From Streptomyces sp. SID12488 (lineage in GTDB: Bacteria; Actinomycetota; Actinomycetes; Streptomycetales; Streptomycetaceae): 64,000 nucleotides of DNA. Of this stretch, positions 1 to 10,600 are shown one piece after another. Position numbers and translations under genes: made by a program. Location of the stretch: the NCBI RefSeq assembly GCF_010548275.1, contig NZ_JAAGLT010000037.1:25479-89478 (forward strand), in the 5' to 3' direction. The notes beneath the pieces are model-generated. The model searched no databases. It was given only the letters and a program-made list of their open reading frames with translations, and was not told the DNA's origin. The stretch's first letter is position 1. Each line of letters starts with the position of its first letter.

Positions 1-2
1 AC

Positions 3-71
3 GCCCACCTGGCCATCGGACTGATCACCGTCAGCGGCTTCCTCGTCTCCTTCGCCCTCTCCCACACCTGA
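3..71 (+). CDS. C-terminal end of a membrane protein (partial)
   Basis: The window opens inside a plus-strand reading frame that ends at the TGA at 69-71. The 22 visible residues are mostly hydrophobic, with LIGLITVSG-like character running into FLVSFALSHT, which looks like a last transmembrane helix with a very short tail. It is too little to name a family. The next gene follows in the same direction within about 150 bases, so the two could be co-transcribed. Confidence 0.45.
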   Translation, partial: AHLAIGLITVSGFLVSFALSHT

Positions 72-226
72 CCGCTGGGGCCGAAATCCGGTAGACCGTG
101 CGTGGTGCCGTGTGTGGCAGACGGTCCCCGAATCCCGCCCGAGGCTCTGGCCGCTGGGCGTGCGCGAGGCTCGTGAGGGTGCTCACAGGGGTGCATCTGT
201 CGTCGCTGGTGTGGCAGTTGCTGTCC

Positions 227-1387
227 ATGGAGTGGATGGGGTGGGCGACAGGGGCATTTCGACGTCATGGCGGGGCTGCCGTGCGGGCTGTGCGGCGGGC
301 GTGGAGGGAGCCGGGCCGTGAACGCGATCTGATGGTGCAGGTCGGCAAGGCGGCGCTGGCGGCCTGTGTGGCGTGGGCGGTGGCGGGGTGGTGGTTGCAG
401 GCGCCGATGGCGTTCGTCGCGCCATGGGTGGCGGTGGTGCTGGTGGAGTCGACGGTGTACCGGTCGCTCGCGCACGGTCTGCAGCAGGTGGCGGCGATCG
501 CGGTGGGCACGGTGGTGGCGACGTGTGTCGCGTTGGTGCTGCCCAGCACGATGGTTGCGATGGTGGTGGTGCTTCCGGCGGTGCTGTTATTGGCGCAGTG
601 GCGGCGGCTGGGCAGTCAGGGCATCTACGCCGCCACCGGCGCGCTGTTCGTCCTGACCAACGGGGAGGTCTCCCTGGCGACGTCGGGCGCGCGCGTCGCG
701 GAGGCGGTGTTCGGGGCGGTGGTCGGCATCACGGTCAACGCGTTGATCCGGCCCCCGGTGTACCTGCGTGACACCCGTGCCGCTCTGACGGACGCCGCCC
801 GCGAGGCGCAGGAGATCCTGGAGGCGGTGGCCGACGGGCTGGACGACGGTGAGTGGGACACTCACGCGGCTGGGGAGTGGCACGAGCGCGCGCTGCGCCT
901 GGGACATCTGGTCGATCAGGCCCGTTCCGCGATCGGCTGGAGCCGCGAAAGCCTGCGGGGCAATCACCGCCGACGCGGTACTACGGAGGCCGTCTGCCCG
1001 CCGGGCAAGGCGTACGACGATGCACTGGCCGTACTGGACCATGTCGCCGTGCACACCGCAGGTGTGACCCGCACCGTGCTGGAGATCGTGAGCGACGACG
1101 GAAAGGCCGCCCGCCCCGGCCCGCGGATCGCCGGACCCTACGCCGACTTCCTGCGCCACACCGCCCGCGCGATCAATCTCTACGGCCAGACCCGCTTGGC
1201 AGGAACCGACACTGAGCAGCCCGCCGACGGGGCCCTGCGCGAGGCGGTCGAGGAACTGCATCGCAGCCTTGACGAGCTCCACCGGCGGCTGCCCGGCGCT
1301 GTGGCAGGCGATTCCGATGCGCTGGCGACGCACGGCGCGCTGCTGGCCCAGGCCCGCCGTCTGGCCGGCCAGCTCGTCCGGGACTGA
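227..1387 (+). CDS. FUSC-type / aromatic acid exporter family membrane protein
   Basis: A membrane protein of about 386 residues. The N-terminal 160 residues hold paired hydrophobic helices (LAACVAWAVAGWW, APWVAVVLVESTVYRS, VVGITVNALIRPP) in the order seen in FUSC-like transporters. The long C-terminal half is soluble and helical, rich in Glu, Arg and Leu. The family exports aromatic acids or similar weak organic acids through the inner membrane; the substrate here cannot be read. The start is uncertain: the frame is open back to 98, but that leader looks non-coding. ATG 227 and ATG 236 (with GGAG at 229-232) are the best candidates, and GTG 179 or 191 remain possible. Confidence 0.75.
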   Translation: MEWMGWATGAFRRHGGAAVRAVRRAWREPGRERDLMVQVGKAALAACVAWAVAGWWLQAPMAFVAPWVAVVLVESTVYRSLAHGLQQVAAIAVGTVVATCVALVLPSTMVAMVVVLPAVLLLAQWRRLGSQGIYAATGALFVLTNGEVSLATSGARVAEAVFGAVVGITVNALIRPPVYLRDTRAALTDAAREAQEILEAVADGLDDGEWDTHAAGEWHERALRLGHLVDQARSAIGWSRESLRGNHRRRGTTEAVCPPGKAYDDALAVLDHVAVHTAGVTRTVLEIVSDDGKAARPGPRIAGPYADFLRHTARAINLYGQTRLAGTDTEQPADGALREAVEELHRSLDELHRRLPGAVAGDSDALATHGALLAQARRLAGQLVRD

Positions 1388-1455
1388 CATTTCCTTGTGA
1401 AGGCGGCAACGGCAGTGGTGTCGCCCCACCGCTGTCGGCCGAAGGAGGCGCCCGT

Positions 1456-1626
1456 TCACAGCCAGCCGTGGCGGCGGAAACTCCGGTGTAGCAGGGCGGC
1501 GGTGCCGACCATCACGGCGATGGCGAGCGGGTATCCGTACGTCCAGCTCAGTTCCGGCATTTGGATTTCGCCGCTTCGATCGTCTCCGGCGGGGTCAGTG
1601 TCGTGCCGGTGAGCACGGTCAGCACT
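1456..1626 (-). pseudogene. corA-type magnesium transporter, 3' remnant
   Basis: On the minus strand the last 34 codons before the stop at 1456 read MPELSWTYGYPLA... ending HRSFRRHGWL. This is the characteristic second membrane helix and tail of CorA-family Mg2+/Co2+ channels. Just upstream, in another frame, VLTVLTG and TPPETI resemble the first helix that precedes the family's GMN motif, but the GMN motif itself is missing. No intact cytoplasmic domain follows upstream. I read this as a frameshifted, deleted corA fragment. A longer open frame reaches 1839 and contains one more hydrophobic stretch, but nothing supports it as a complete gene. Confidence 0.6.
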
Positions 1627-2021
1627 GTGGCGGGATGTCATCCACCATCGGGCCAGCAACACTGCGGCGGTGATGGCCGCAGCGGCGAAGGCCGCCGACG
1701 GTGCGCACCATGCCGGGGGGATGCCCTGAGCCCAGGGGGACTGCGCCAGCAGGTCGGCACCGGCGAGGTTCGGCCTGCCGGTGTGCCTCACGAATGTGTT
1801 CGATCGCCTCGGTGTGGTCCGGCATGGCCCGTCCCACATGCGTCCCGGACAGCCGTCTGTCGCGCGTCACGCTGAAATGCGCCGTGCAAGGTCCACACGC
1901 GCGGCGCGCAGAGCGCGAAGCCGAAGGTGTAGGGGGTTCCCTCATGCTTCGGCCGGTCCGACACGGAACGCTGATCCGGGCAACCGGCTGCCGTGGCGGC
2001 GAACAGAACAGAAGGACACCC

Positions 2022-3344
2022 ATGAGACGTCTCTCCATAATCCGCAACGCAGGGCGCGCAGTGCTCGCGTCAGTCATCGTCGCGGCGCCGTTGTCAGGCG
2101 GCGTCGCGCATGCCACGAATGCCGAACCGGGGCCGGCAGGCACGGCACCGATCAGCAACTCCGCCAGCGGGCCGTCGATCTCCGCCGACGGCCGCTACGT
2201 GGCTTTCGCTTCGCTGGCAAGGGATCTGGTGGCAGGCGACACCAACGGAGCGGACGACATCTTCGTGCGCGACCGGCAGACCGGCGTCATCACCAGGGTC
2301 AGCGTCGACTCCGCGGGCAACCAGGTCAACAACGTGAGCCGGAATCCGTCGATCTCCGCCGACGGCCGCTACGTCGCGTTCGAATCCACCGCGTCGAACC
2401 TGGTGGCCGGTGACACCAACCGCTACCGCGACGTATTCGTGCACGACCTGCAGACCGGTGAGACGACCAGGGTCAGCGTCGGCAGAAGCGGCGAGCAGAG
2501 CGACAGTGAGAGTTTCCATCCGTCGGTCTCCGCCGACGGCCGATTCGTCGCGTTCGACTCTTTCGCGTCGAACCTGGTGTTCGGCGACACCAACAACATC
2601 CACGACGTCTTCGTACGGGACCGGCAGACCGGTGAGACCAGCAGGGTCAGCGTCGACTCCAACGGTCGCCAGGGCGACGGCATCAGCCAACTGCCGTCGA
2701 TCTCGGCGGACGGGCGTCAGGTCGCCTTCTCCTCCGGGGCGAAGACACTGTCCTTGTTCCCCGACAACAACCGCTCGGACGACGTGTTCGTGCACGATCG
2801 ACTGACCGGGCGCACCGACCGGATCAGCGTCGGTCCCGGCGGCGACGAAGGCAACTCCGCCAGTCGCACGGCGAGCATCTCGGCCGACGGCCAGTACGTC
2901 GCGTTCGAATCCACCGCGTCGAACCTGGTGGCCGGCGACACCGGCGGTCCGATCGACACCGACATCTTCCTGTACGACCGGGTCACCCGGACGACGACGC
3001 AGGTGAACCTTGGCCCCGATGGCCTGGGCGACAGCAGGACCCCCAGCCAGGAGCGGACGACGCTCTCCGCCGACGGCCGCTACATCGCCTTCGTGTCCGG
3101 CGAGGACAAGCTGGTGACCGGCGACACCAACTCTAGCTGGGACGTGTTCGTGCGGGACCGGGTGACCGCCACCACGACCAGGGTCAGCGTCGCCGATGAC
3201 GGCTCGCAGAGCGATGGCTACAGCTCCAGCCCCTCGATCTCGGCCGACGGCCACCACGTGGCTTTCACGACCAGCGCAACGAACCTGGGCGGTGACGGCA
3301 CCAGCCGGAGGTTCAACCTGTACGTACGCGACCTCGGCAACTGA
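2022..3344 (+). CDS. secreted TolB/PD40-type beta-propeller protein
   Basis: A 440-residue protein starting at ATG 2022, with GAAGGA six bases upstream. Residues 1-30 form a signal peptide (two Arg, a hydrophobic core, then AHA). The rest is seven repeats of about 58 residues, each with the pattern SISADGRYVAF then NLVAGDTN then DVFVRDRQTG and RVSVDS. Seven such WD40-like (PD40) units should close into a seven-bladed propeller. The repeats are so alike that a recent tandem expansion is likely. Function is probably binding of an extracellular partner or polymer; no catalytic motif is visible. The gene is convergent with the LuxR gene beginning 22 bases downstream. Confidence 0.85.
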   Translation: MRRLSIIRNAGRAVLASVIVAAPLSGGVAHATNAEPGPAGTAPISNSASGPSISADGRYVAFASLARDLVAGDTNGADDIFVRDRQTGVITRVSVDSAGNQVNNVSRNPSISADGRYVAFESTASNLVAGDTNRYRDVFVHDLQTGETTRVSVGRSGEQSDSESFHPSVSADGRFVAFDSFASNLVFGDTNNIHDVFVRDRQTGETSRVSVDSNGRQGDGISQLPSISADGRQVAFSSGAKTLSLFPDNNRSDDVFVHDRLTGRTDRISVGPGGDEGNSASRTASISADGQYVAFESTASNLVAGDTGGPIDTDIFLYDRVTRTTTQVNLGPDGLGDSRTPSQERTTLSADGRYIAFVSGEDKLVTGDTNSSWDVFVRDRVTATTTRVSVADDGSQSDGYSSSPSISADGHHVAFTTSATNLGGDGTSRRFNLYVRDLGN

Positions 3345-3366
3345 GTCGTCGGCCGCCGTGGAGGCC

Positions 3367-6237
3367 TCAATCACGCGCCGCGGCGGCCCACACGCCGGCC
3401 AGAGCGGTACGACCGGAGACGCCGACCTTTGTGTAGACCCGGCCCAGATGGACTTCGACGGTCTTGGGACTCAGGTTCAGCCGGAGGCCGATGTCCCGGT
3501 TGGTCAGGCCGTCCGAGGCCAGGTTGGCCATCTCGACCTCACGGGCGGTCAGATCGAATCGCTCGACGCCGCTCTCGGGCCGGGGGCCGCGCGCATTCAG
3601 GCGCCGCTCCTCGCGCGCGACCTGCGGCAGGAACAGTCGCGCGTCACACCGGGTGAACAACGCGCGGGCGGACATGAGGTGTGCACGGGCCTGGTCGATC
3701 GCCCCGCTGCCGCCGAACGCCGTCGCGGCGAGCAAGTGCGCCCGCCCGGCCTCCACGGCCACCCCGATCCGACCGAACGTGCCCGCGGCGGCGACAGCGA
3801 GCGGTGCGGCCGCCGCCGGATCCGTCGGCAGCGTGGCGATCGCGCGGGCCTGCTGTGCCATGGCGGTACGCAGCGGAAGATCGAGCCGGCCGGCCGCGAC
3901 CTCCGCCCGGTCCGCCCATGCCGTGGCCGCGGCGATCCGACCGGCCGCGACCTCCGCCTCCGTGAGCATCAGGTACACCAATGGCCTGGTACGGACACCC
4001 ACTGCGGGCAGCTCGGCCCCACCGCCATGGGTGAGCAGCAGGTCTATGCAGGCGTGCGGATCACCCGAGTGCAGCATCGCCTGCGCCAGCATCGCCTCGG
4101 CCTGGCCACTGCGCCAGGAACTCATGGCCGTCGCTTGGTCGTCGGCGACGATAGCCTCCTTGCCCAGGCGGATCGCCTCGGCAAGGTCGCCGCGCCAGGT
4201 GGTGATCCAGCACCCGAAGATCAACGCCATGACGCGCTGTTCCTCGCTTCCGGTGAGTTCCGCCGACTCCAGGCTGTCGTCGAAGCAGGTCGTCGCCGCC
4301 GCCAGCTCACCGAGGTAGGCATGCACCATGCCGCGGATCGCGGTCAGCAGTGCGATCTTGTGGGACTGTCTGCTCTCGCGGGCCAGTCGCAGGCCACGGC
4401 TCACGTGCCGGCTCGCCGCCGTGAGCCGGTCGGCGGAGATCTCCGACCAGCCGAGCCAGAACGCCGCGTCGATGTCACAGACCAGGTCGCTGTCGGGCAG
4501 CGCGTCCAGCAGTGCGGCCGCCTCGTCCAGCCGGTCCGCCTGCCGGTCGATGAGCGTCGCGGCCGACAACGCCGTCGCCAGCAGCATCGGATCCCCGACT
4601 TCCCGCGCGGCGGCGATCGCCTCGGCCACCCGGTCCTGTCCGTGCTCGCGCTCGACACTCTCACCGGCGACGAGCGCGACGAGCAGGACGGCCGCCGAGC
4701 GGGCGTCCACGCCTTCGACGCGTTTCCACTCGCTGTGCAGCATCGCCCTGGCCTCGGTGTAGTGCCCGAGCATCTGCTCCACCGTCGCACAGGCCCGCGC
4801 TGTCTGTGCCCGGATCTGGGTGAGTTCGGCGGGCAGGAGCCGTAGCACCTCGTACATGGTCTCCCTGGCCTGCCGCAGGTCGCCCGTCGCGCCGAGTGCC
4901 TGTGCCAGCCGGCCGAGCAGGATCAGGCGCTGTGGCGTGGCCGTCTCCGAGTCGGGAAGCAGCCGGATGGCCGCCCGCAGGAAGTGCCCGGCGGTCATCG
5001 GCGTGGTGTGCATCGTCGCCTCGGCCGCCTCGGTGAGCGCCGCGACCGCGTCGAGGTCACCGCGGACGGCGGATCGCTCCACGTGCCGGGCGAACTCGGC
5101 CGGCGGCGCGCCCCGGCTCCGGAGTGCCGACGCGGCCCGGCCGTGTGCCTGAAGCCGCCAGCCGGGACCGGCGTCCTGGTAGGCGATGCTGCGCACCAGC
5201 GGATGCCGGTACCGGAACCGGCCGGTCGCGCCGTCGAGCCGCACCAGGTCACGCTCGGCGAGCCGGTCGAGCACGGCGAGCACGGAACCTGGGTCCATTG
5301 CGGCCGTTTCAGCGAGCGAATCGGCCTCGAAGTCGTCGCCCACGACCGCGGCGGCGTGCGCGACGACTCGCTCCTGCGGGGTCAACGCGGCCAGCTCGGC
5401 GGCGAGCACCGCGCGGACCGCCACCGGGATCGCCCCGTCGGGGTGGAGCGCCGCGTCACCGACGGGTATCCCCCGCTCACCGGCCCGCACCAGGGCTTCC
5501 AGGTAGAACGGGTTTCCGCCACTGGCCTGGTAAAGCTCTTCCCGCCGGGAACGGCCCAGCCTTTCCGGCATGAGGCAGCCGGCATCGGCCTGGCTCAGCG
5601 GCGCGAGTTCCAGCAGCTCGGCCACCCCGTCGGTCGCGGCGCGGGACAGCGCGTGCCACAGCCGCAGCGACGTCTGCCGGGGCCTGCCCGCCAGTGCCAG
5701 GACCAGCCGCGCCTGGGGCGGGTGGCGCAGAAGGTGGTCGAGCAACTCGACCGAACCCTCGTCCGCCCAGTGCAGATCGTCGAAGACGAGCACCAGCCCG
5801 GACGGCTCGGCGAGCAGCTCCAGCAACGCCCGCACCGCCCGGTGCAGCCGGTACCGCTCCGCGTCGACCAGGTCGGTGGGGCCGGAGGCGGGAAGCGCCG
5901 GAAACATGGTCGCGAGAAGTGCGAGCTGCTGTTGCCCGAGGGCGGCCAGACGCTCCGTGCCCAGCTCGGCGAGCTGGTCGTCGAGCGCGTTGACGAACAC
6001 ACCGAACGGGATGCGGGACTCGAACTCCGCCGCGCGCCCGCTGCGGACCGTCCATCCTGCTGTGTCCGCGAGCTTCCCGAGCTCCGTCAGCAGCCGGCTC
6101 TTGCCGATCCCCGGTTCGCCGGTGACCGCGACGCACCAGGTGTCACTCTCGCCCGCCAGCACCGCGCGCAGGATCGCGACTTCTCGCGCCCGGCCGGGTA
6201 GTCCGCCGACGGGCTTCCCTCTCGCTTCGTCAGTCAT
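3367..6237 (-). CDS. LAL-family LuxR transcriptional regulator with AAA ATPase domain
   Basis: A 956-residue protein in the size and layout of the large ATP-binding regulators of the LuxR family (MalT/LAL type). Near the N-terminus, VAVTGEPGIGKSRLL is the Walker A loop, and LVLVFDDLHWADEGS is Walker B followed by the typical HWAD signature. A long TPR-like helical middle follows. The last 65 residues are a LuxR helix-turn-helix (LTAREVEMANLASDGLTNRDIG, then SPKTVEVHLGRVYTKVG). Such proteins activate nearby catabolic or secondary-metabolite genes after binding an inducer and ATP. It stands alone here, upstream of the tRNA-remnant repeat, so its target cannot be inferred. Confidence 0.9.
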   Translation of the reverse strand: MTDEARGKPVGGLPGRAREVAILRAVLAGESDTWCVAVTGEPGIGKSRLLTELGKLADTAGWTVRSGRAAEFESRIPFGVFVNALDDQLAELGTERLAALGQQQLALLATMFPALPASGPTDLVDAERYRLHRAVRALLELLAEPSGLVLVFDDLHWADEGSVELLDHLLRHPPQARLVLALAGRPRQTSLRLWHALSRAATDGVAELLELAPLSQADAGCLMPERLGRSRREELYQASGGNPFYLEALVRAGERGIPVGDAALHPDGAIPVAVRAVLAAELAALTPQERVVAHAAAVVGDDFEADSLAETAAMDPGSVLAVLDRLAERDLVRLDGATGRFRYRHPLVRSIAYQDAGPGWRLQAHGRAASALRSRGAPPAEFARHVERSAVRGDLDAVAALTEAAEATMHTTPMTAGHFLRAAIRLLPDSETATPQRLILLGRLAQALGATGDLRQARETMYEVLRLLPAELTQIRAQTARACATVEQMLGHYTEARAMLHSEWKRVEGVDARSAAVLLVALVAGESVEREHGQDRVAEAIAAAREVGDPMLLATALSAATLIDRQADRLDEAAALLDALPDSDLVCDIDAAFWLGWSEISADRLTAASRHVSRGLRLARESRQSHKIALLTAIRGMVHAYLGELAAATTCFDDSLESAELTGSEEQRVMALIFGCWITTWRGDLAEAIRLGKEAIVADDQATAMSSWRSGQAEAMLAQAMLHSGDPHACIDLLLTHGGGAELPAVGVRTRPLVYLMLTEAEVAAGRIAAATAWADRAEVAAGRLDLPLRTAMAQQARAIATLPTDPAAAAPLAVAAAGTFGRIGVAVEAGRAHLLAATAFGGSGAIDQARAHLMSARALFTRCDARLFLPQVAREERRLNARGPRPESGVERFDLTAREVEMANLASDGLTNRDIGLRLNLSPKTVEVHLGRVYTKVGVSGRTALAGVWAAAARD

Positions 6238-6382
6238 TGCTGGCGTCGACTCTTTCCGTCCGCGACCAGTCGATCGTATCGACGCTCACGCGCCTTCGGA
6301 AGGCGGCCGAGCCGATCACCTCGGTCCACGCAAAGCCTCAAGAAGCCCTCAGCACACACATTCCAAGGTCAAGAAAACAAAG

Positions 6383-6464
6383 AAACCCCAGGTCACGGCG
6401 AGTGAGTCCTGGGGTTTCTCGGAGCCGCCTTCGGGATTCGAACCCGAGAGCTACGCATTACGAG
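6383..6464 (-). repeat. Partial tRNA-Thr 3' half plus terminator (far attachment site)
   Basis: This copies 24379-24460 with 79 of 82 bases identical. It includes the terminator stem ACCCCAGG/CCTGGGGT, the acceptor 3' strand, the T arm (GGTTCGAATCC on the minus strand) and the anticodon loop with CGT. The similarity stops just past the anticodon loop, at CGAG, and the 5' half of the tRNA is absent, so it cannot make a tRNA. Confidence 0.75.
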
Positions 6465-7051
6465 CTCGCCAGACCGTACCCCTGGGCTGCCCTGACCATC
6501 CCTCATTTCACCGTTCTAGCAGGTCAAGCCGGGTGATGTTGGCTGAGGATCGCGGATCATTCACGGGGTTTACCGGTCCTTCCGTTCCCACCACGTTCCC
6601 AACGGCAGGCCACCGGCGGCATCCTGACGCGGAAGCAGAGGATGCTGCAGGCCACGCCGTCGCGCGATTGCCGCTCCGACGCATCACCCTTGCGACGCGA
6701 AGAGGCCCTACCCCGCTGGGGGTAGGGCCTCCGGCCGTCTACGCGCGCCCCTGTCCAGGCCGCTGCCCACAGGTTAGCGGCCCGGGCTTATCTGCGGAGC
6801 CAGTCCGTACAGGACGCTCGGCCGGATTTCGGGCTGGCCGACATAGCGGCACTCGTGCGGACAGCTGGGTGGGGTGTTCACGGGTACTACTGACGTGCAG
6901 CACCACGGCTTCCTGAAGATCTTCTCCCGGAGAACCGCCATCGCGTCCTTCGCCACTCGTCGTCTGTCTGTGTGGGGCCGTTCCGATCGAGCAGTGTCAG
7001 ACGTGCCCGTTAGGGTCCCAGGCGATGGCGCCGGTCGTGGTTGGAGGCAGC
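6465..7051. other. Gene-free stretch at island edge
   Basis: I see no convincing gene between the tRNA remnant and the glycosylase pseudogene. It contains one strong hairpin (6702-6731) and, on the minus strand, a short tail reading NVVGTEGPVNPVNDP that stops near 6530. That tail could be the end of a lost integrase, but nothing upstream of it supports this. Confidence 0.4.
6702..6731. terminator. Strong GC hairpin, probable terminator
   Basis: GAGGCCCTACCCC at 6702-6714 pairs perfectly with GGGGTAGGGCCTC at 6719-6731 around a four-base loop. There is no clear T tract, which is common for Streptomyces terminators. It lies in a gene-free stretch and may have belonged to a lost gene. Confidence 0.5.
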
Positions 7052-7656
7052 ATGGCAAGACAGATGCGTGAAGAAACGTTCCGCGTAGAGCAGAAGCAGC
7101 GGCGTTACGCTCCCCATGTCCGTCCGATCAACGAGATGGTCGACATCTTGCGCGATCAGGACGAGCGTGGCTGGATGCCGCATGTCGCACCCTGGCACGG
7201 GGGCGCGGAGGCTCGCGTCCTGTCCATTCTGCGGGACCCGGGCCCCAAGACGCAGGAAGGCGCCGGCTCGGGATTCCTGTGTGTGGAAAACGATGAGGCG
7301 GACGGGTTGTGGGCCGGCGGTGGCAGCGCCGTCCGGGATGGCGGGGCCGTGGATAGCGCGGAGTCCGGCGAAGCGTGCCAGTTCGTCCGTAGAAGCCCAC
7401 GGCTTCCTCGGTGGGCGTGGCCAGGTCATCGAGCGGTACCGTGCGGTGCAGTTGCAGCAGCGGAGGCTCGACGGATTCGGCGACTACCCCCTTCGGGCTG
7501 CCGAGCAGCCGCACCAGGTGTGGCAACGATTCCGCCCACGGGTGTGGGTGTTGCCGCACGCAGGCCAGCCCGGACACGACGGCGCTCCGCGTGCCGGTGC
7601 GGAGGTCGCAACGGCACGCGGAGCTGGTTTCGGAGATCGTGACCCGAGCCGCTTCG
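7052..7656 (+). pseudogene. uracil-DNA glycosylase-like protein, frameshifted
   Basis: The start is good: GGAGG at 7043-7047 before ATG 7052. The first 75 codons read like actinobacterial uracil-DNA glycosylase-family proteins (VRPINEMVDILR, MPHVAPWHGG, SILRDPGPKTQEGAGSGFL, then VEND). After VEND the frame loses its likeness. Matching later pieces turn up in other frames: HQVWQRF near 7520, then SPDTTALRVPVRRSQRHAEL close to 7600, which resembles the family's C-terminal segment. Part of the catalytic middle (the WNAYPW-like region) is not found. I call it a decayed gene with at least two frame changes and an internal deletion. It is convergent with the GH141 gene and overlaps its stop region. 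Confidence 0.6.
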
Positions 7657-10600
7657 TCAGCTGACGGAGAACTGGCTGAAGTTCGCGGTGCCGATGGTTC
7701 CGGCGTGGGCCGTGGAGAACATGCCCGCGTCGAGGGTGGTGTTCGCGCCGGTCAGTGTCGCGGTGCCGACGGTGGTCCAGGTGGTGCCGTCGGCCGAGTA
7801 GGAGCCGGTGACCGACGTACCGCTCCTGACCAGGCGGAGCCAGACCGGGGCGACGGCGGCGGTTCCGGTCTTGAGGACGTTGGTGTCGAGGTAGCCGTCG
7901 CTGTTGGAGTCGTACGACAGGGCGATTCCGCTGGCGGGGGTGGCGGCGAGGACGAGGTACCCGGTGGACGAGCCGGCGGAGGCGATGTTGTTGCGCAGCA
8001 TCAGGCCGGCTTTGGCCCAGCCGTTGGTCGTGTCCTGGCTGTCGACGTGGACGGTGACGGTCGAGGACGTTACAGCTGCCCCCGTCCGGTAGGCGGCGGA
8101 ATACTCGTCGTCGTACTGCGCGCCGGAGCGCCACACGTCGATGCCCGCACTGGTCAGGGAGGTCACTCCGCCGCTTTGGCTGACGGCCGCCGGAATCGAG
8201 CTGTAGGCCTTGTAGGGAGAGGTGACGATCTGCAGGTTGCTGAAGGTCGCGCTGCCGGGGGTGGTGCTGTGGGCGGTGTGGATGACGCCGGCGTCCTGGG
8301 TGGTCGCCATGGACGGCAGGGTGACCGTCGAGCCGACCTGGGTGAAGGTGGAGCCGTCGGTGGAGTAGTAGGCGGACACCGTGGTGGCGGTACGGGTGAG
8401 CCGCACCCAGACCGGCGCCTTGACGGTGGAAGCCGTGGAGGTGAGCTGGTCGAGGTAGCCGTCGGCGTTGGAGTCCCATTGGAAGCTGACGCCGTTGCTC
8501 GGGGTCGCCGTCGCGACCGCGTATCCGGCGGAGGAGCCGTTGCCCGTGAGGTCGTTGCGCAGGACGACGCCGGCCTTGGCCCAGCCGTTGGTGTTGTCCA
8601 CGTTGTCGACCCGGGCGGTCACCGAGGTGCCGTTGACGGCCGAATCGGCCTGGTAGACGGTGCCGTAGGCGTCGTCGTGCTGTCCGCCGGTGCCCCAGAT
8701 GTCCGCGCCCGCGTCGGTGATGGTGAATCGGCCGCCGCCCTGGCCGGTGTTGGCCGGGGTGGAGGAGTAGGCGCTGTAGGGGGAGCTGACGGGGTCGGTG
8801 GTCAGCGGACGGTACAGCGGCTGGATGCCGGCACTGTCCATGACCGCCTTGGCGCCCGACGGCCAGTTGCCGTTGCTGACGACGACGGTGCCGCTGACGA
8901 CGTCACCGCGGCCGTTGGTGTTGGTGATGTCCGCGGAGTTGTTGTTCGTCCAGTTGTCGGTGAGGGTCAGGGCGCCGGTGTTGTTGGTCGAGCTGCTGTT
9001 CTCGTGGCCCCATTCGCCGGTGTTGCGGAAGACGTTGTTGGTGTCCGTGAAGTTCCGGGAGCCCTCGTCGTGGTAGAAGCCGAAGTAACCGGCGTTGCTG
9101 TGGCAGTAGTTGCGTTCGAAGGTGCTGCCCGGTGACGCCGACAGGGTGTACATGCAGCCACCGTCGTTCATCTGCTGCATGAGGTCGTGGATGTAGTTGT
9201 CGGTGACGTGGTTGTTGGCGGCGGTGGTCGCGGTCGTGTAGGTGGGCTGGTAGTTGTACAGGCCCCGGTTGACGTAGTCCTGGCTGCCGCCGATGTCGTT
9301 GGTCCCCCAGCCGTAGCCGATGGTGAGGCCGGAGTAGGGCAGGTTGTACACCTCGTTGTGCGAGACGGTCGCACCGTTCACGTAGGTGACGAGGATGGCC
9401 GACATGTCGCGGTATTCCAGCGCCACGTCATGGATGAGGTTGTTGCTCAGCGTGATGTTCCGGTTGGTCATCCGGCTGTCGCTCGGGTGATGCGCGTCCG
9501 CCTGAACGCCGCCGACGACTATGCCGCCGCCCGCGTCCTGGGTGAAGACGTTGCCGGTCGCGGTGACGGTGTCGGCGCCGAGTCCCACTCCGGTGGTGTG
9601 GGCGTTGGCGTCGTTGCCGATGCCGAGGCCGCTCTGTCCGAGCTGGGTGAACCGGTTACCGGTGAACGTGATGTGGTCGGCGGCCGAGACCTGGACGGCG
9701 GAGGGCATCTGGTCCCAGTGCGGGCGTGTCGCCTCGAAGAGCGGGCAGCCGCTCTGGCAGGAGGTCAGCGCGTCCGACGGGCGGTTCCAGGTACCGGAGA
9801 TGTAGGCGCCGGTCTGCTGGCTGGCGTAGCCGCCGGTGGTGGGGTCCAGCCAGCTGGTGCCCGAGAACTGCAGTCCTGAGAAGGCGATGTGGGTGGCCGG
9901 GGACGAGTACGTCCCTCCCACGCCGATGAGCGACTCCAGCTTCGGAACCTCGACGTCGGCCGTCCTCATGTCCTGCCCGGAGAGCGGCTTGTAGTACAGG
10001 GTTCCGGTAGCGGTGTCGAGGTACCACTCACCGGCCGTGTCGAGGAACTCGTAGGCGTTCTCGATGTAGAGGGGGCCGGACCGGTAGGGGTTGGTCAGGG
10101 TGTCGTAGCCGAACGTGTTGTTGTTCCACGAGGGCTGGTCCATCGTGATGGTGCCGCTGCTGATACCGGTCACCGGGGCGTAGCGGTCGGTGAAGGATCC
10201 GATGCCGTGGATCTCGGTCCGGCCGGGCTGCGCGAGGCTGTTGAGGTAGCTCAGCGAGCTGCTGGTGAACGTGTAACCGCTGGTGGTCGCGGTCAGGTCC
10301 GAGCGGGTGAGCGCGGTGCGGGCCCTGGTGGCCAGGACACCGTCGACGGACAACTGGCGCGTGTCGAAGCCGGTGCCGACGTTGCTCTTCCAGATGTTCT
10401 TGGCCGAGTCCTGCACCGCCCAGCCGGTCGCCTTCTGTGCTCCGGTGATGACCGGGTGGGCGCCGAGCGCAGCCTTCCAGGTCACTGTGAAGCTGCCTGT
10501 GCCGGAGTCGGCGGAGGTGAAGCTGAGCGGTGCCGTCAGCCGGTAGGTGCCGTCGGCGAGCTCGACGGTGATGTCGGCCGTCATGGAGCTGTTCAGCGCC

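Noticed and set aside
6383..6464. Possible second tRNA gene
   Set aside because: Only the 3' half matches; there is no acceptor 5' strand or D arm.
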